The position numbers and the translations under genes are program-made. From positions 82,984,124 through 83,048,123 of the forward strand of contig NC_054702.1 of the NCBI RefSeq assembly GCF_016097555.1: DNA of 64,000 nt, written 5' to 3'. Below are positions 63,905 through 64,000 of this stretch, piece by piece. Within the stretch, counting starts at the first letter, position 1; each line of letters starts with the position of its first letter. Below the pieces are notes generated by a model. It was not told the origin of the DNA and did not search any database. It saw nothing but the letters and a program-made list of their open reading frames with translations. Source of the DNA: Gigantopelta aegis (Eukaryota; Mollusca; Gastropoda; Neomphalida; Peltospiridae).

Positions 63905-64000
63905 TGACTCACAATGAAAGGACCATGTTTGACATCCAATAGCTGATGATTAATAAATCAATGTGCTCTAGTGGCGTCGTTAAACAAAACAAACTTCTAT
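63905..64000 (+). mobile_element. SINE family B tail at the window edge
   Basis: GACATCCAATAGCTGATGAT, TAATAAATCAATGTGCTCTA and GTGGCGTCGTTAAACAAAAC match the 3' part of family B. Confidence 0.8.

Overview
The window is animal nuclear DNA, most likely from a mollusc and probably a marine gastropod. The evidence is AT-rich sequence, short exons with GT-AG introns, two families of tRNA-headed SINEs of a kind I associate with molluscs, and host proteins that align best with animal orthologues I know from memory. No search was run, so the taxon is an inference.

Five conserved host genes can be read. From the left: the 5' part of TOMM20 (minus, 617-3066, continuing off the left edge); ZW10 (plus, 9170-17278); VTI1B (plus, 23451-28651, complete, 218 aa); ZFYVE1/DFCP1 (minus, 34576-51047, complete, 11 coding exons, 854 aa); and the 5' half of RTF1 (plus, 53507-63389, continuing off the right edge). 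In each, exon phases agree across every junction I assigned. ZFYVE1 and RTF1 lie head to head about 2.5 kb apart. The genes do not form a pathway: they cover mitochondrial import, kinetochore and vesicle tethering, endosomal fusion, autophagy membranes and transcription elongation. ZW10, VTI1B and ZFYVE1 all touch membrane traffic, which may be chance.

Mobile DNA fills the rest. It includes a Tc1-like transposon with an uninterrupted 334-aa transposase reading frame (20168-21657), a nearly whole DIRS-type retroelement with 33-bp perfect inverted ends inside ZFYVE1 (38150-44073), and a foldback-like element with tandem-repeat arms and an 8-bp target duplication (5394-6611). There are also hAT-like and TTAA-flanked short elements, many SINE pieces, and several palindromes. 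One palindrome family of about 150 bp is present three times and another hairpin sits in a ZFYVE1 intron. RTF1 intron 3 also holds a THAP-domain reading frame beside a TCTCGCGA promoter-like motif, and a second unrecognised frame beside an NRF1-like site.

The most unusual signals are the hairpin families, the foldback element, a 155-bp partial exon duplication in ZW10 whose copied splice donor has lost its GT, and a SINE that ends about 105 bp before the VTI1B start codon. I found no rRNA, true tRNA, CRISPR array or bacterial-type operon.
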